Assembly (NCBI GenBank): GCA_008508345.1
Contig: QNGE01002646.1
Coordinates: 1 to 64,000, forward strand
DNA length: 64,000 bases
Reading direction: 5' to 3'
Origin: Paragonimus westermani
Lineage: Eukaryota; Platyhelminthes; Trematoda; Plagiorchiida; Troglotrematidae
Part shown: positions 1 through 11,943 of the stretch, one piece after another
Numbering within the stretch: position 1 is the first letter of the stretch
Layout of the letters: each line of letters begins with the position of its first letter
Translations under genes and position numbers: made by a program
Notes under the pieces: generated by a model
What the model was told of the DNA's origin: nothing
Seen by the model: the letters and a program-made list of their open reading frames with translations, nothing else
The model's database searches: none

Positions 1-456
1 GGTAGGGTCGCAACCACCAAATTGAAGTGCTAAAACAGAGGCGTCTAGGTCAAGGTCCAACCAGCGGTTAGAAACAGGGGGAGTGGAATGTACGAGGATA
101 AGAACTTAGGGGTTAGGTTCGGGTCGGATTTTCACATCATTGTACTTTTACATTCGATACAATTGCCCCCAACTTTCACTGTATCCCATGATGTTTATTT
201 ACATCATTACGTTTGATGAACATGGTTGTAGCCGGAAATGTTGGAAGATGTTGCCAGTGCCCAGCAGCAGAGCACATCATTGTCACTATCGAAATTTTCA
301 CCTTAGCCACGCGTTCATGAGGTAATCAGGAGAAGGACATGCGCCCCCACTGAGCCCTAACAAGAGCGGACATTGAAAAGTTTAGACTGGAAAGTCCCAC
401 TGAATAGGTAAGCTGCAACTGGATACGCAGTACGCGGTTTAAGTCAGTACAGTATG

Positions 457-484
457 TCATCATCATCATCATCATCATCATCAT

Positions 485-515
<31 letters not shown>

Positions 516-516
516 G

Positions 517-547
<31 letters not shown>

Positions 548-548
548 A
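457..548. repeat. (TCA)n microsatellite
   Basis: About 30 tandem TCA trinucleotides with two single-base interruptions (one A, one G). The open frame across it would encode poly-Met or poly-Ser type runs and is not a gene. Flanking sequence from 1 to 2230 shows no exon I can defend. Confidence 0.95.
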
Positions 549-559
549 GACAGCAATAC

Positions 560-2230
560 ATCAGTGGTTCACACTAATGCTTAACTGCCACACAACCATG
601 AAGAAACAGCAAACCCTATATAGAAAGAGAGAACGAAAAAGAAGGGGACGGGAAGGGACCTAACTACTGAAAATGACTACGTCCCTATTCAAACGTTCAG
701 CATCAAGGTGCCTACACCTTGCAAACAACACAACCGAGCTGCAAGTGAGAGTAAGGCGTCATCAGCGATACAGCTTCCTTACGGCTTTCACTGCATCATT
801 TATACATATCTAACGACTCTTTGTGAAATCTACAGGCAGAACAACATTACGCATTATCATATGGATTTGGAGACGGTATTTCCAGAGTTTTAGATTCACA
901 GAACTGCGAGGAGCTCCTCGCTATCTGTTTATCGTTAGTTCCGTTGAATACGACAGCTGAGAAAGTGTCAGAATGAATTGCTGACTGGTATGCTTGAAGA
1001 TCATAGCAGTTGGAATGAACATCATGAGAAGTTGAATCTTATCACCGCAGATAGATTTATTTCATCTGATTTATAAGAACAGACGCCTGGAGTTGACGGA
1101 GAGGTAGGGGTGGCTATGTGACCGTCTGTGGAAATTGCTTTTCGCACAAGACGTAGGATCCTGTGATTTGGCGAAGAAAACAGATCTCATTCGTATATCG
1201 TATTGTTTTCAACTCACCTTTCACGTGTAATTTTTCAAAGAAATTTCTGTAACATACACGTAGTTTGGGTGATGTAACACTGTATGATCGATGGCAATAC
1301 TGATGTGGAAATATCTGAAACTCTCAGGCCAACGCTATTAGATTGCATACCAATATACCTGCAGCTGAATGCGTGGGACAACAACCTAATTTGCCGAAGG
1401 TAAAATAGAAAGGTGAGAGCTATTCATAAGATGTAAGATCAATGGGGACAGAAAATTTGAAGGATTGGCTAATGACATCCACAAAAGTTAATCTGAGGCT
1501 ATAAAATCCACGTGTAGATAACAGATTCTGAGTGACCATATAAGTTTGTGACAGCCATTCTGAGGCCATTCTCATGACAGACCATTCGGTGAAAAGAACT
1601 TGTTATCAGAGAACGTGATTGTTTACTCTTCGATGCAACAAGCGAAGACGATGTACATTCAATTTTCAAGCTTTGGCAAAACTGAGGTGTTAGTTAAGAA
1701 TGAATGAGATCGAGGTTCGTTTCTAATGCTTCTTCCAAACAGAGCTGTTCCCATTCTTTCTGATCTCAAAGGCTGTTAACAAATGGGGATGCAGTCAATT
1801 TTGAGTATGTAAAATGTGCCACTAACCAGGGTGTTACTCAACGTCGGCAGAGGGCAAAGACACAATTTTACCTGTTAGCGGAAAATCATGTGGTCCCAAA
1901 GGTAGTCTGCGTTTGCATGCTTCCACACCAGATACTGTATTTCCTTGAACTCAACAAACTTGCGTCCTGCAGATGGCTTCAGTGTTGTGGTGATAAACTC
2001 TCAACTGACGACGTCAGATTTGCACGTCGCTTGCATCGCATGTGAGCACAGCATCCTAAACCAACAGATACAACACAAGATGCACTTCTGTTAATGATGC
2101 AACTTGCTCTCCGGGTTACTCTATCCTATATTTTAGTCCGCAACGAGTTGGTCTGATATTAACTGAGGAATCATTTTCGAAATTAGTTCACGCGATAATC
2201 ATCTATCTCAACGTGCAACTGCGTGTTGTG
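560..2230. other. no convincing gene
   Basis: Stop codons are frequent in all frames and no pair of good splice sites encloses protein-like sequence. A possible 47-base micro-exon sits near 703-749 (acceptor ending GTTCAG, donor GTGAGA), but nothing supports it beyond the sites. Confidence 0.5.
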
Positions 2231-2237
2231 CACTCAC

Positions 2238-2554
2238 TAAACAGTCGGTTTCCAAGGTGCATTTATTGATTCAACGGTGACTGAATTGCTGGATGCCCAC
2301 ACCAACTGTAGCAGCGTGATTCGTTTTCTCATCAAATGTTCCCAAAAGTCCTCATAACGTAGATCCAAAACACTTGAATTGGGGCTGAGTGCCAATTCGG
2401 CGTTGGACATTGGTTGCCCAAGTAGTGCTGAACATCGGTAGCCGAAGTGGTGTAGACTTGTGATACCTGAAGAACTGACAGCAGTTGGTGGTTGGTTGTT
2501 CACGAACGACGTGTTACAACTACCACCCAATACCGACGTGTCTCCCACCGTTGA
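2238..2554 (-). CDS. internal exon, Ser/Asn-rich protein, function unknown
   Basis: A 317-base open segment is bounded by a strong acceptor (CTCTTCTATGCAG, phase 0) and a GTGAGT donor (phase 2). If the donor is ignored, the frame reaches a stop at 2237. The 105 residues start with a Ser/Thr/Asn-rich stretch. They then contain LRYEDFWEHLMRKRITLL, which looks like an amphipathic helix, and end with NAPWKPTV. I do not recognise the family. The length of the open stretch, its composition and both splice sites make it a likely exon, but neighbouring exons of the same gene were not found. Confidence 0.5.
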
Positions 2555-3275
2555 CTGCATAGAAGAGTCGGCACGTCTTTCTTCTTAAACCATGTGGTCT
2601 TGTCGCTGGTCTATGAAGACCGGCCTTTCTAGCATGTTATCAAATATTACGGTGAAGCGCGTTCGAACAGCATGTAAATATTATTATGCGGGAACGCGAG
2701 GTAACTTCGTCTTGTCCGTCTGATTGAGCGAAGTAGGCAGACGAGCATGATTACATATTCCAAATACCGATTCCACATGACCGTTCTACTAGCTAATTTG
2801 TGGACTACGAACGATTTCTTGTCAAATGAGTCGCCCTAGCGTGTGAAGCCTCAGTCCGAACCTTCCTTCTTGAATCCAGCATTGTCTATCATTGAGACTC
2901 GATTTATTATGCCAATTAATGGGTCGATGAAATACTGATTGTTTGGCACGATAACTTGACGTGCGGTACGACTACCGAGGTGAAAACATTTCGGATGAGT
3001 TGAATTATTCAAATTGTCACTGAATTATACAATACTCTCTTAACCTAAATTGAAAGCTGCCGTCTCATTTCTCCTCGCCTGATGTATGCAGAGTGATCAC
3101 TCTTGAAAATTCATCAGATAACCTGATTTGTCTAATTGTCTAATTCTCAACGTGCACGAATTTGTATGATTCGCGTTCACACACGGTTGACTAGAATTGA
3201 ACCTGATACGAGTTACACGTCAAGGTGTATTTACACACATTGAGCGGTTGTTTTCAGCCGAACCGTGTAACACCC

Positions 3276-4082
3276 ATGTTCTCCACGTTGCACACAGTTC
3301 TAGTAGGAATTAGTAAGTTGCGCCATTTCAAGTGCGGCTATGATTGCTGTTCCATATTCCCAAGAGGTGCAACTCAATGCTGCAACCACCACACGTTAAT
3401 GAATGAAGAACCCGTCAGACGGTAGGCAGAAATTCAGATGCTTCTTTGGAACAGTTCTGTCACATCAAACACCAAACACGAATCCCGCGGACGCCCCGCG
3501 GAAACCAAGAAAGAATTCGAACGTGGTACACGCTTGATTTGGTCAGGTAGATCTCGTCGTGTTACGTATGGGACGATGACTGTTCAAGGAGCGATTGCTC
3601 ACCATCACAGAATACTTTGTCCTGAAGGAAACGAGGGATAAAGCGAACTTTTGAGATGGTCCAATGTAGCCATTGAGACCGCCTGCAGCTTTATGTCGTT
3701 GGTGGCTGTAGCAAATCTATCATACTACACCGGACCAATAAGACGTAGCTCAGTGTCTCAGAGTGAAGCATTCTGCCATATGATTTTCACATCTACGCCA
3801 TTGAGCTGAGAACAAGTGGCCCGTGTTTCACGAAACCGAATATAATATGGTGAATCTCCATCCGTCAGACTGTACTGATTGTCCTCAGGGAGGTGAGAAA
3901 TCTGATAAAACTACATGCGAACGGATTTCAAGTACTATTTTCACATCATATCAGCCTATCGCCCAACTATCAGTCAGTCAATGGGACAGTAAGTTCGATT
4001 CTTATGTTCAAATATTCTGAAAACAGAATTTTCATTTAACGTTCAGCCTAATGAAACTGCTGCACCTCAAGTCAATAACTGA
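3276..4082 (+). CDS. four-exon gene, putative secreted 130-residue protein
   Basis: Proposed exons are 3276-3312, 3430-3546, 3806-3988 and 4027-4082. All three introns are phase 1, the two internal exons are 117 and 183 bases (both multiples of three), and the joined length is 393 bases, which is 131 codons with the stop. Donors are GTAAGT, GTAGAT and GTAAGT; the last intron is only 38 bases. Exon 1 starts MFSTLHTVLVGI and continues with a hydrophobic MLLW run, so it could act as a signal peptide. Exon 2 is basic and charged. Exon 3 has four Cys, including CTDC. The C-terminus has an NET sequon. No known domain is recognised. The shared phase across all junctions is the main support. A different start upstream is possible. 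Confidence 0.6.
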
Positions 4083-4617
4083 AGCTTGCAACTGTACCTC
4101 GAGGTCGACTTTGCGATTGTTGATGAACAAAATCCCACTGTTGTCAGGTAGAAAAAAAGAAACGAGTAAAACCGTTATTCTCATGAGGCCCATTCTGACA
4201 ATGTTCGTCTCATCTCAACGTGGATTATCTATGTGGTTATTCAACGTTCTGGTACTCATTTTATCCATGTAAGAGATTGGCTTGTCAGCTCTCTCCCACA
4301 CTGTGTCCACTAATTAATACGTAACTGTGGAGAAAGGCACACAGACAGAACCGAGGGATGTGTGACCTCCAAACTGAAAGTACCTTTCTCTAATTAGGTT
4401 GAAACGATCCTATTAATTGTGAATCGCTGTGCTGTTCGACGGCGATCGTGTTGTCGTCTCAGCTCATGTCTCCTGAATCCTAGACTATCATTCTAATCCA
4501 GGATTTTAACAATTTGCCGAATTGTTTAATTTCACTCGAATTACGTGGGCCTTATGTGTCTAAAACCAGCGGATTCCCCGTTCATGCTCTTCGCAGAAGC
4601 CTAACAATCAAGGATAC

Positions 4618-4722
4618 AATTACGCAAAACCTGATTCCCCTCGTTCCCCCGCATGGAAATCTTCACTGGTAACCATCTAGTGGGCAACAGCTGATCACGC
4701 GTTACATCAAGATAATGAACCT
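4618..4722 (-). CDS. internal exon, phase 1-1, function unknown
   Basis: This is a 105-base exon candidate (35 codons) between a strong acceptor (TGTGATTGCAG) and a GTATCC donor, phase 1 at both ends. It begins EVHYLDVTRDQLLPTRWLP and continues with KISMRGNEGN. The frame stays open on both sides, up to 4807 and down to 4601. The composition is that of a folded domain, but I cannot assign a family. Confidence 0.4.
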
Positions 4723-5227
4723 CTGCAATCACACCCCCAGTAATCCAGCCATATAGAACGCCAAATGCTAGGATCCTTCTGGTTAACGAGAATACTAAAT
4801 GAATCAAACAGCCTCTTTTCCTAACTTGCCGAGTGAGTTAAGCTGAGTGCAGTGTTCTTCGGACTTTCCAGTTACATCCAGCCATATCTGCTCCCCGGAA
4901 ATCGCGAGAAACGCTAGATAAACTGGGTCACATCGTCAAAGGCTGATTCTCGTACGGTAACCAAAACACAATCCACAGCATGTGTTCCAGATGCAAAGGT
5001 AGGTCTTTTTCACTTCTTTCCAGTATTGTCACCCAGTTTTGACCGACAGTATGAATTATCTAACTAGGTGCTACTACGGAGTTCTGTATTCGTATGGAAA
5101 GTTGCGAAAAAGCGTACTTAGTGTTGTGTACATCGTTGCCGTTGAACAGCAGCTCACTTGTTACATATCGAGCAACATGATGGGGTTGCCTGTAAGGATA
5201 TTCTAACCAACAACAGCTGATGCTTAC

Positions 5228-5380
5228 CTTTAACACGGTGTTCTCATCAGTCGATACGTTGGCATAACATTTGTAGGGATCTCTGATAAGGGCGTTGTTC
5301 CCAAAATGTAATTTGGATATCTTCCCATAAGAGTGTTTATCGCACATCGATTTCATGATGAATGACGCAATCAATGGTTG
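5228..5380 (-). CDS. internal exon, phase 0-0, function unknown
   Basis: A 153-base open segment ends at a near-perfect donor (AAG|GTAAGC). Its probable acceptor, GGCGGAG, is weak. The 51 residues include KLHFGNNALIRDPYKC and an NVS sequon, suggesting an extracellular protein. The presumed upstream side abuts the duplicated stretch and N at 5387-5845, so a neighbouring exon may be distorted or missing in this assembly. Confidence 0.45.
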
Positions 5381-5386
5381 CTCCGC

Positions 5387-5845
5387 CGACCAAACTTTTA
5401 ACCTTCAATCAGGCCAGTCATCACACGCATTTCACGAAACGTGCTGCTTCGGTTGCAACACAATAACTGTGTTAGAGGTTTCGTCCCCATTGTCTTCTTC
5501 ATAATAACGTGATGCCAGGTTCAACCTTTTTCACAATTCGAGTGACCAGCTGTTGAAGATGTCATATACGCCCAAGAAACTGTCCACTAACTGGAATGAA
5601 CATTAACCGTTTTCTNCGACCAAACTTTTAACCTTCAATCAGGCCAGTCATCACACGCATTTCACGAAACGTGCTGCTTCGGTTGCAACACAATAACTGT
5701 GTTAGAGGTTTCGTCCCCATTGTCTTCTTCATAATAACGTGATGCCAGGTTCAACCTTTTTCACAATTCGAGTGACCAGCTGTTGAAGATGTCATATACG
5801 CCCAAGAAACTGTCCACTAACTGGAATGAACATTAACCGTTTTCT
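5387..5845. repeat. exact 229-base direct duplication flanking a single N
   Basis: Bases 5387-5615 and 5617-5845 are identical throughout, separated only by the N at 5616. A perfect tandem copy ending exactly at an unknown base is what results when two overlapping contig ends are placed side by side instead of merged. I read it as an assembly artefact, not biology. Neither copy encodes anything convincing. Confidence 0.9.
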
Positions 5846-6011
5846 TTTGTAAAGCCGAATTCCTTTGATGTACCATCATTTTTTTTGCCTCTGGCGCCGA
5901 CTCACATACTGGACGCTAGTTAGCTTGTTTTTTCACCCGATCGCTTGACGAGCTATAAAAACGCAAGAGCTGCATTTTGTACTTTGACTTCGGCTTTTCG
6001 GCACTTGGACT

Positions 6012-6230
6012 TCAGCACTCGGAACTTCGGGCTGAGACAATAAACGCTCTTTTCAGGAGACCAGTATTTTCCTTCGTAGTCGGCTTTGGGGGAATCGGCT
6101 CCTCGGGGTAAAACAGTGCGTACAATATCGCTGCGTCGTAGGAATCGTTCCAGCTCAATTGCATCCACTCGGTCGTTCCGCCTTGTAACAACTGCTCAGC
6201 ACGTATAGTCGAAACCATCTCAATCGTATT
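6012..6230 (-). CDS. possible terminal exon, function unknown
   Basis: From a good acceptor (AGTCTATCAG, phase 0) 72 codons are open to a TGA at 6012. The residues include WMQLSWNDSYDAAILYALF followed by a Pro-rich PEEPIPPKP. A second frame on the same strand is also open for 71 codons here (5953-6168), so the frame choice is uncertain. No family is recognised. Confidence 0.35.
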   Translation of the reverse strand, partial: NTIEMVSTIRAEQLLQGGTTEWMQLSWNDSYDAAILYALFYPEEPIPPKPTTKENTGLLKRAFIVSARSSEC

Positions 6231-6538
6231 CTGATAGACTGTTTTCGAGTGAGACTAATCTTGCTGTGCCCTAGCCAATGAAGCTGCCTACGGTGACCTC
6301 ATCATCAGGTTAACCGTGAACTCAACTCGACTATCTTCTTTGCCAGCAGAGACGTGGCCTCCGTAAAAAAAGTAGTCGACCAAAGACAAATGAGCAATGC
6401 CATTGACTTTAGAGCCATATATGTAGAGTATTTTTATTATACAAGCAACCATACTAATATGTACATGTTTCAAATCCTCGGAGTGATTGAGAATGTTGAA
6501 AGGGGCGAGAACGATGTGTTGTGTACTTTGTTATAAAG

Positions 6539-7930
6539 TTCCACAACCGACAACATCCTCCAGGCTGACGATTCTTGACTCTTTACGTGGGTACGAGAGG
6601 GCAGGTAAATTGCTGATGTGGTTTCTACACAACAGCGCTAATGATACAACACCTTTCGTGAACATCAATAATTTATATCACGTACACATGCTGTCCTCGT
6701 CGCTGGTTCAAGTCCACCAAAAACCAAGAGATTTACAATCTGTCTTATGCAATGTAACGACACCACGGCATCCCTAATCTGCAATGTCTTATTGTCGTGA
6801 ATAACATGTTTGCCCAGACCCCATAGAACCAATGCTGATGCACATCGTATTCAACCAAGATTGTCAAACACATGGCTGTCCATTTCCACATTAAGAACCG
6901 AGGAATTTCAAACCTGCAAACAACAACTTGAAACTCAATGGATTTCAACCTCCAGCTTTCTAACAATCGAAAAATGACTCATCGCCAAAGAAACCTGCAC
7001 CGCCTTTGGTGTTACTGGCCGGAGGAGCCCCCTTACAGTTAATAACGTGAAACTTCTGTCCAGCAGCAGTACACTCGATTCAATTAAACCCACACTGTGC
7101 ACTTCGTTGCCATATTACCCCGTTTCAACGAAACTGCCCAAGAAATCGTAGTCAACAAGAACTAGAGTACTTCACACGCATCAACAACAACAGTTAGCTC
7201 AAACACCTAATAAGATCAGACCACTCACCCAAGTATAAAAAACTTGGAATAACGGACTACTCGACAGTCACTTTACAACAGCCATCATTCGGCGAAATCT
7301 ACTCGCATCATTTAAAACTCCACCCTTCGTACAGTCCTGTTCCGGATTAGTGTCAGTCATGTAACACAAATATGAAACGACATGGAACACTAGGCAGCTT
7401 GGCACGGTGAAGCTGCATCACCGAGAGGTGGATCAGGAGAAGATATATTACAATGTCTTCTACAGAATTCAAGAAGGCGGCGACTGGAATAGACAATCAC
7501 GTGGAAGTGAATGAAATTATTCAAGATCCGGTTTCTGTTTGCGTGTATGTGGTTCAGAACCTGCCTTGTAACAGGTACGAGTACATGGACGACTTCAGCA
7601 GCTTCAAGTGGAATGGTATGAATGAAATGTGTGGAATCGAATACACTTCCAGAATCTACCAACCCAGCTGTCTCAAACCAAATTGTAGTCTTACGTTACA
7701 TGTATTTGGCCAAGAGTACTCTAATAGTTGACTCAAATCTTTCATGTGAAATCCATTCGGAATATACCAGTTCGGTTGCAAGAACACTCATACAACCAGT
7801 ACTTCAGTTTACAGAATACTTGCTGCGCATAGCTCATCAGGAAACATGTGCGCACCAACTCCGTGAAGTCGTTCGGTCGCTGTCAGATAAGCCTCAGAAT
7901 AAACAGTGCTCAAATTCCGTCAATCACTAA
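6539..7930 (+). CDS. multi-exon gene (5' end not found), putative secreted protein
   Basis: Exons are 6539-6604 (66 bases), 7466-7615 (150 bases) and 7728-7930 (terminal, TAA). Every junction is phase 1 and both internal exons are multiples of three. Donors are G|GTAAAT and G|GTATGA; the second intron is 112 bases. The middle exon encodes PVSVCVYVVQNLPCNRYEY and is acidic. The last exon is helical (RTLIQPVLQFTEYLLRIAHQ), with Cys residues near its start, middle and end and a basic C-terminus. A start-codon or signal exon must lie upstream of 6539 and was not identified. No family is recognised. The antisense frame at 7390-7662 is also open, but it lacks matching splice sites. Confidence 0.55.
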
Positions 7931-8139
7931 TCAAATATCCGCTGTTTACCATCGAATTCAAAATGGGTTCCTGCTTCGCTAATTGCGCATTTATGGCACC
8001 CATGTTTTCAAAGGCAGCTGGGTGGAAATCCAATTGTAATACGATAGCCACACCCTTCTTACTTCCAACCATGCTTATGGTCCTAGTGTTAAATGTATGG
8101 TGGTTCTATTGCACAAAATCCGATATGACATACTAGCTA

Positions 8140-9890
8140 CTGACTATTAACAAAAATATTGAGCATTGGACACAGAAAGGACTTTGATGTGACCCGAGTC
8201 ACGTTGAAGTACTGGCACATATCAACAGACTCAGCGTTGCAGAGAATCGCGTCAGAACAGCGTGCAATTAGGAATTCACGTTTAGTTTTGAAACGTTCTG
8301 AACATATCCAACACTCCACTCTTCTCACAAGTAAACACCTGGAAAGATTGAAGTTCATTTGGGTGAATCAACAAAATCAGCACATTTGTTGATTGGAATA
8401 TGACTCCAAGTTGATAGCTGCAAAACAATTCGCAATGTTAACTGGCTGCAAACAGCTTGGCGTGTTTCGTTATTCTGGCAGCGCGTCTCGTTTGATTGAC
8501 TGGTTGTTTAGTCCTACGTTACCGAATACGCTCAACAGTGGGCTATTAGAATAATGGACCGCGGCACTTTCAGCACGACTCAACACACAAACAGTTTTAG
8601 CAAGCACGATTAATACCAACGGAATCGATTTCATGTCAGTATCAAGAAAACACGCTCGTACTTTCTTTATAACTGTGGATGGTCAGTGGATTGATAGATT
8701 TTCTCGGCACCATGGTTTACGTTAATCATCTTATTGATGAAACGGTTATGTCACTTGAAAAACACTCGTCAGATGGTAACGTGTCTTATGACAAAAGTGA
8801 GTGGAGTGATGTTTTGCGACCCGGTTGTAATTTTGTGGAGCGTTTGCATTAGGACGTGTAATTGAGCAATATATATCGTGGAATTCTCAATCATAATCGA
8901 GCAGGATGCCATTTACGTACACCACAGCGGACTTGTTCTGGTTGTGGATGTATTTCGGCAGTGTTCAACTTTCGGTATAAACCTCTCATTTGACTAATCA
9001 CCATAGTTTTTCAACAATTTTGGCTTTCGTGCACAGTGAACCATTCCATCCAAATAAACAAGTCAACAGCCACTTGCCATGGAACAGTACAATTCCATAT
9101 GAATGATACATTCACCGCCAGCATTGTTTGAATCGTGATTATGCAAAGACATGCTTCCTTCATTTTTTCGTAAGTCAATAATCAGTCCACAACCGTTCTG
9201 TACTGCACCTACCGTGTTTCATTTAAACTAGCTGACTTACTCACTGAGTCACCTACTGGAGATAAAAACGTACTAACTTCGTCCATTCTCTGCCCCACAG
9301 AAGACAGTCGGATGGCGACGATCTTTATTCACTCCTCATCATTCGGAAACAGGCTAGTTTAATACAGTCATAAAACTGACAAGAACTGCTGGGTTGCCGC
9401 ATATAACGACAGCTCAGTCTTCATGATCAAACTTGGCTAACCAACCCCAGCAGTTTGCCCAAGAGCAGTCTTTGTTCAGTCACAGGCTGTGACCGCACTG
9501 ATGTGAAGGTGTACACTTTAGCCATCACATGGTTTTTGAAAAATACCAACAGTTAAGACAAATCGTGAGGTTCCCGATTCAAAGAAATGATGTTATGATT
9601 TATTAATTGCTAATAATTCACTGACCACACCTGTTAATCGCGTTTACTTCAACTACCAAAACTTACCCTTGTGTACACCATTAATTAATAGTAATGTCAG
9701 AATATCACCTACCGTAATGCTTCAGTGAATTGTATTCGGTAACAAGTTAAGACAGTCGATGTTCATCGTGAGTCCTCATGCTTCATGAAATGTACGACTG
9801 TGATCACACCTTGTAATCCATCACAAATTAGTCTTGTAATCAAGTCATCCAGATTCCATCATGCTCTGTGTAGATAGCGCATTATAGTCT
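8140..9890. other. no convincing gene
   Basis: Short open frames at 8159-8392 (+) and 8137-8358 (-) overlap each other antisense and have no matching splice sites. The rest is AT-rich and stop-dense. I see nothing to annotate. Confidence 0.45.
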
Positions 9891-9894
9891 GTAC

Positions 9895-10092
9895 CAAGAG
9901 TACACCAATTCCGTATATTCGCAAGTTTAACAAAGCATCGATTACGATTGTGTAATACAGATTTCAAGAATAGAAGCATTCGGTCCACTTTTGTCCTATT
10001 GCAATCTGTTCCCAACCTGGGGAAATCATGTTTACAATAGAGCGGAAGTATGTTATTACAAGTCTCCTGCAGTAAGTTGTCAGGATTTCTCA
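9895..10092 (-). CDS. internal exon, Cys-containing, phase 1-1
   Basis: A 198-base exon candidate (66 codons) has phase 1 at both ends and a GTACAG donor; the acceptor AAAAATAG has a poor pyrimidine tract. The residues contain five cysteines (ETCNNILPLYCKHDF, then TDCNRTKVD, RNRCFV and NWCTLG) and an NRT sequon, so it is probably extracellular. Its upstream edge lies 18 bases from the first copy of the 432-base repeat at 10110. No known domain is recognised. Confidence 0.45.
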
Positions 10093-10109
10093 CTATTTTT
10101 GATTACACA

Positions 10110-10541
10110 ATTGGGGGGCATAGGTGCTACCCGTGTTCCGGTCACACATTCACCCTTAGTATGAGCTAATTACGAGGAAACGTAACGGAAGAACAAGGAA
10201 GTAGAAACGAACAGAGTTTTCCATAATAAATTCTTTGATTAACTAGCAGATACCACGTAGCCAAAAACACCGAATTTGAAACTGTTGGTTTTACTCAACT
10301 GACTGCAGTCGACTGCTAATTCACTTAGCTTTCAAGCTACTGACTACTCAACTGCTCATATACGCAAGAACGACCAATGGACAGCCCGCTTCGTTGTCTA
10401 AACGTTTCACACACCGTTCGTCCGTGTGGTTTCCTTGAGATAACAACGAACCCTCTAATTGTTATGGCTTTAGTTGGAAAACAGAAGGCTCTTCAACCGT
10501 TAGACGATTGGGAATGCCACTGCGTCATACTGAAATTGGCA
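10110..10541 (+). repeat. 432-base dispersed repeat, copy 1
   Basis: This copy matches 24341-24772 at every position except one (C/A near base 22 of the unit), in the same orientation and 14,231 bases away. Both copies begin ATTGGGGGG and end GAAATTGGCA. No terminal inverted repeat or target-site duplication is visible. A + frame starting MDSPLRCLNVSH is open in both copies and runs into different flanking sequence in each, which suggests carry-along rather than a gene. It could be a young SINE or MITE, or a recent segmental copy. Confidence 0.9.
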
Positions 10542-10804
10542 GCGGCTGCAAACGGAACAACGTATAACGGATGAGGGTCAACGGTAATGAACAACAGACT
10601 ATGGAGTGTACATGACTAGTTCGTAACTTCCCCGCCAGGCCAAGCACCCGAGATTAAGGCATGAACACAGAAAAATCCGGTCTCCGGACAGAGCTCCATT
10701 ATGCCACCCATTCCGAAGATAACACGGTAACAAACCAGATCATATTTAAAGGGTTTGTGACCAATCAGCAAAACACGGGTAAAACGGTGCAGTGATGTGC
10801 GTAG

Positions 10805-10880
10805 GCGGGATGTACGCGTGTGAGCGTTTAGGTGTGTGGGCGGAGTGTAGGCGTGTGATCATTTAGGCGCGTAGGTGGGG
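10805..10880. repeat. 35-base imperfect minisatellite, two units
   Basis: Two 35-base G/T-rich units begin GCGGGATG and GCGGAGTG, followed by a partial third. Each holds a GCGTGTGA core and a TTTAGG core. The region is strongly GT-skewed, unlike its surroundings. Confidence 0.75.
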
Positions 10881-11001
10881 TGCCAGAGATTTGGCACGTG
10901 GGTTGGAGGGCGAAGGGGCGCACGACCTTGCCATCTATGGAGGTTATTCTCAAGTGGATTAGTGTACAGTCGCAGTACCGCTAGATGACAATCAGCCAAA
11001 C

Positions 11002-11463
11002 TCATACGCAGTGTGAACTAATATTTTTGATGATTAAATTGGTGATCACATTAATAATCCGGGTATACCGGCCATCTCTGTCAGGACCGTTGAACGGATG
11101 AATCACGTTGATGTGCTTGTTGGCGGGATAATGTGTGCAGGCTTGCATTCGTTGTCTTGGTCTCTTGCTCAGAAGTTCACCTCCAGAGACGCCAAGTTCT
11201 AAGCCGTATTGTTCCATGCCTCTGCAAGTTTGTTCGCTTGCGTGCGTAACAGCGCGTGCTTGTCGTCTAACGCGGTTCAACTTGTTCAAAATATAACTAC
11301 TATTTACTACAGATGGGGTTTCGTTAATGAGTATATATATATATCGGTTTGGTACAACTGTAATCTTACTACCGGAGTCCCCATTTTCCATTTCAGAGAG
11401 ATAACTGTGACACTTTAATGCTAGCCTACCATCCGGCAAACCATCGTTGGTCAGCTGGATCAC
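11002..11463 (-). other. long open frame of uncertain status
   Basis: This strand is open for 153 codons. The predicted residues are basic in the middle (KRPRQRMQ) with no domain I recognise. The opposite strand is also largely open across 11209-11744. Two-strand openness and slightly higher CpG content suggest an old repeat rather than a host exon. Confidence 0.25.
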
Positions 11464-11720
11464 GAAGGCGTCTACTCACACGCCTCTTGGTTTTATTCGT
11501 CGGGTTTACATTGGATACCTGGTGGGTAAGTAGAGCCATACGTGGTTCAGTTCGAGCCATCTGTGTTGAGAGTTATGCGCGCAAATCCCTTGGCTTCGAT
11601 TATTATGACAGGCTAATCGGGGAACGGATGCAGCCAACCGTGTGTCATTTCGATAAACCTGATGTTAACAGACAAGGGTTGGGTGGCATTTGGGTAAATG
11701 TCGGTGAGGATAACTCAATG

Positions 11721-11751
11721 GTGAGTGTGTGTGTGTGTGTGTGAGTGAGTG
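11721..11751. repeat. (GT)n microsatellite
   Basis: A short GT dinucleotide run is interrupted by GA at both ends. It extends an upstream + frame into a Val/Cys run, so that frame's end is not meaningful. Confidence 0.9.
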
Positions 11752-11890
11752 ACACTGGCCGGAGTCGTCGGATCAAGTGTATTCCCGTGGTCCGCGTAAA
11801 TCTCGGTCTATGTGAACTTGGACTTTGATGACCCGATTCACGCGGGGTCCGACTGTCTGAAACCTCGTGAGGATTTTATTGTGTTCACAG

Positions 11891-11943
11891 TAAAATACAT
11901 GCTGAACACAAAATCGGCGTATACAATACCCAACTACAAACAG
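11891..11943 (+). CDS. candidate 53-base micro-exon
   Basis: A strong acceptor (TTATTGTGTTCACAG, phase 1) and a CAG|GTATTT donor (phase 0) enclose 17 complete codons reading KYMLNTKSAYTIPNYKQ. Open, protein-like sequence on + also occurs at 12049-12246 and may belong to the same gene, but the phases I tried do not join the two directly. Confidence 0.3.

Noticed and set aside
326..556. Open frame of Met/Thr repeats on minus
   Set aside because: It is only the translation of the TCA microsatellite.
5387..5845. Genuine tandem duplication
   Set aside because: Exact identity plus an N at the junction points to assembly, not biology.
7390..7662. Minus-strand frame antisense to the 6.5-7.9 kb gene
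   Set aside because: It has no phase-compatible splice sites, while the + frame fits a three-exon model.
10377..10574. Open frame starting MDSPLRC, also present at 24608
   Set aside because: It lies inside the 432-base repeat and continues into unrelated sequence in each copy, so it is repeat content rather than a duplicated gene exon.
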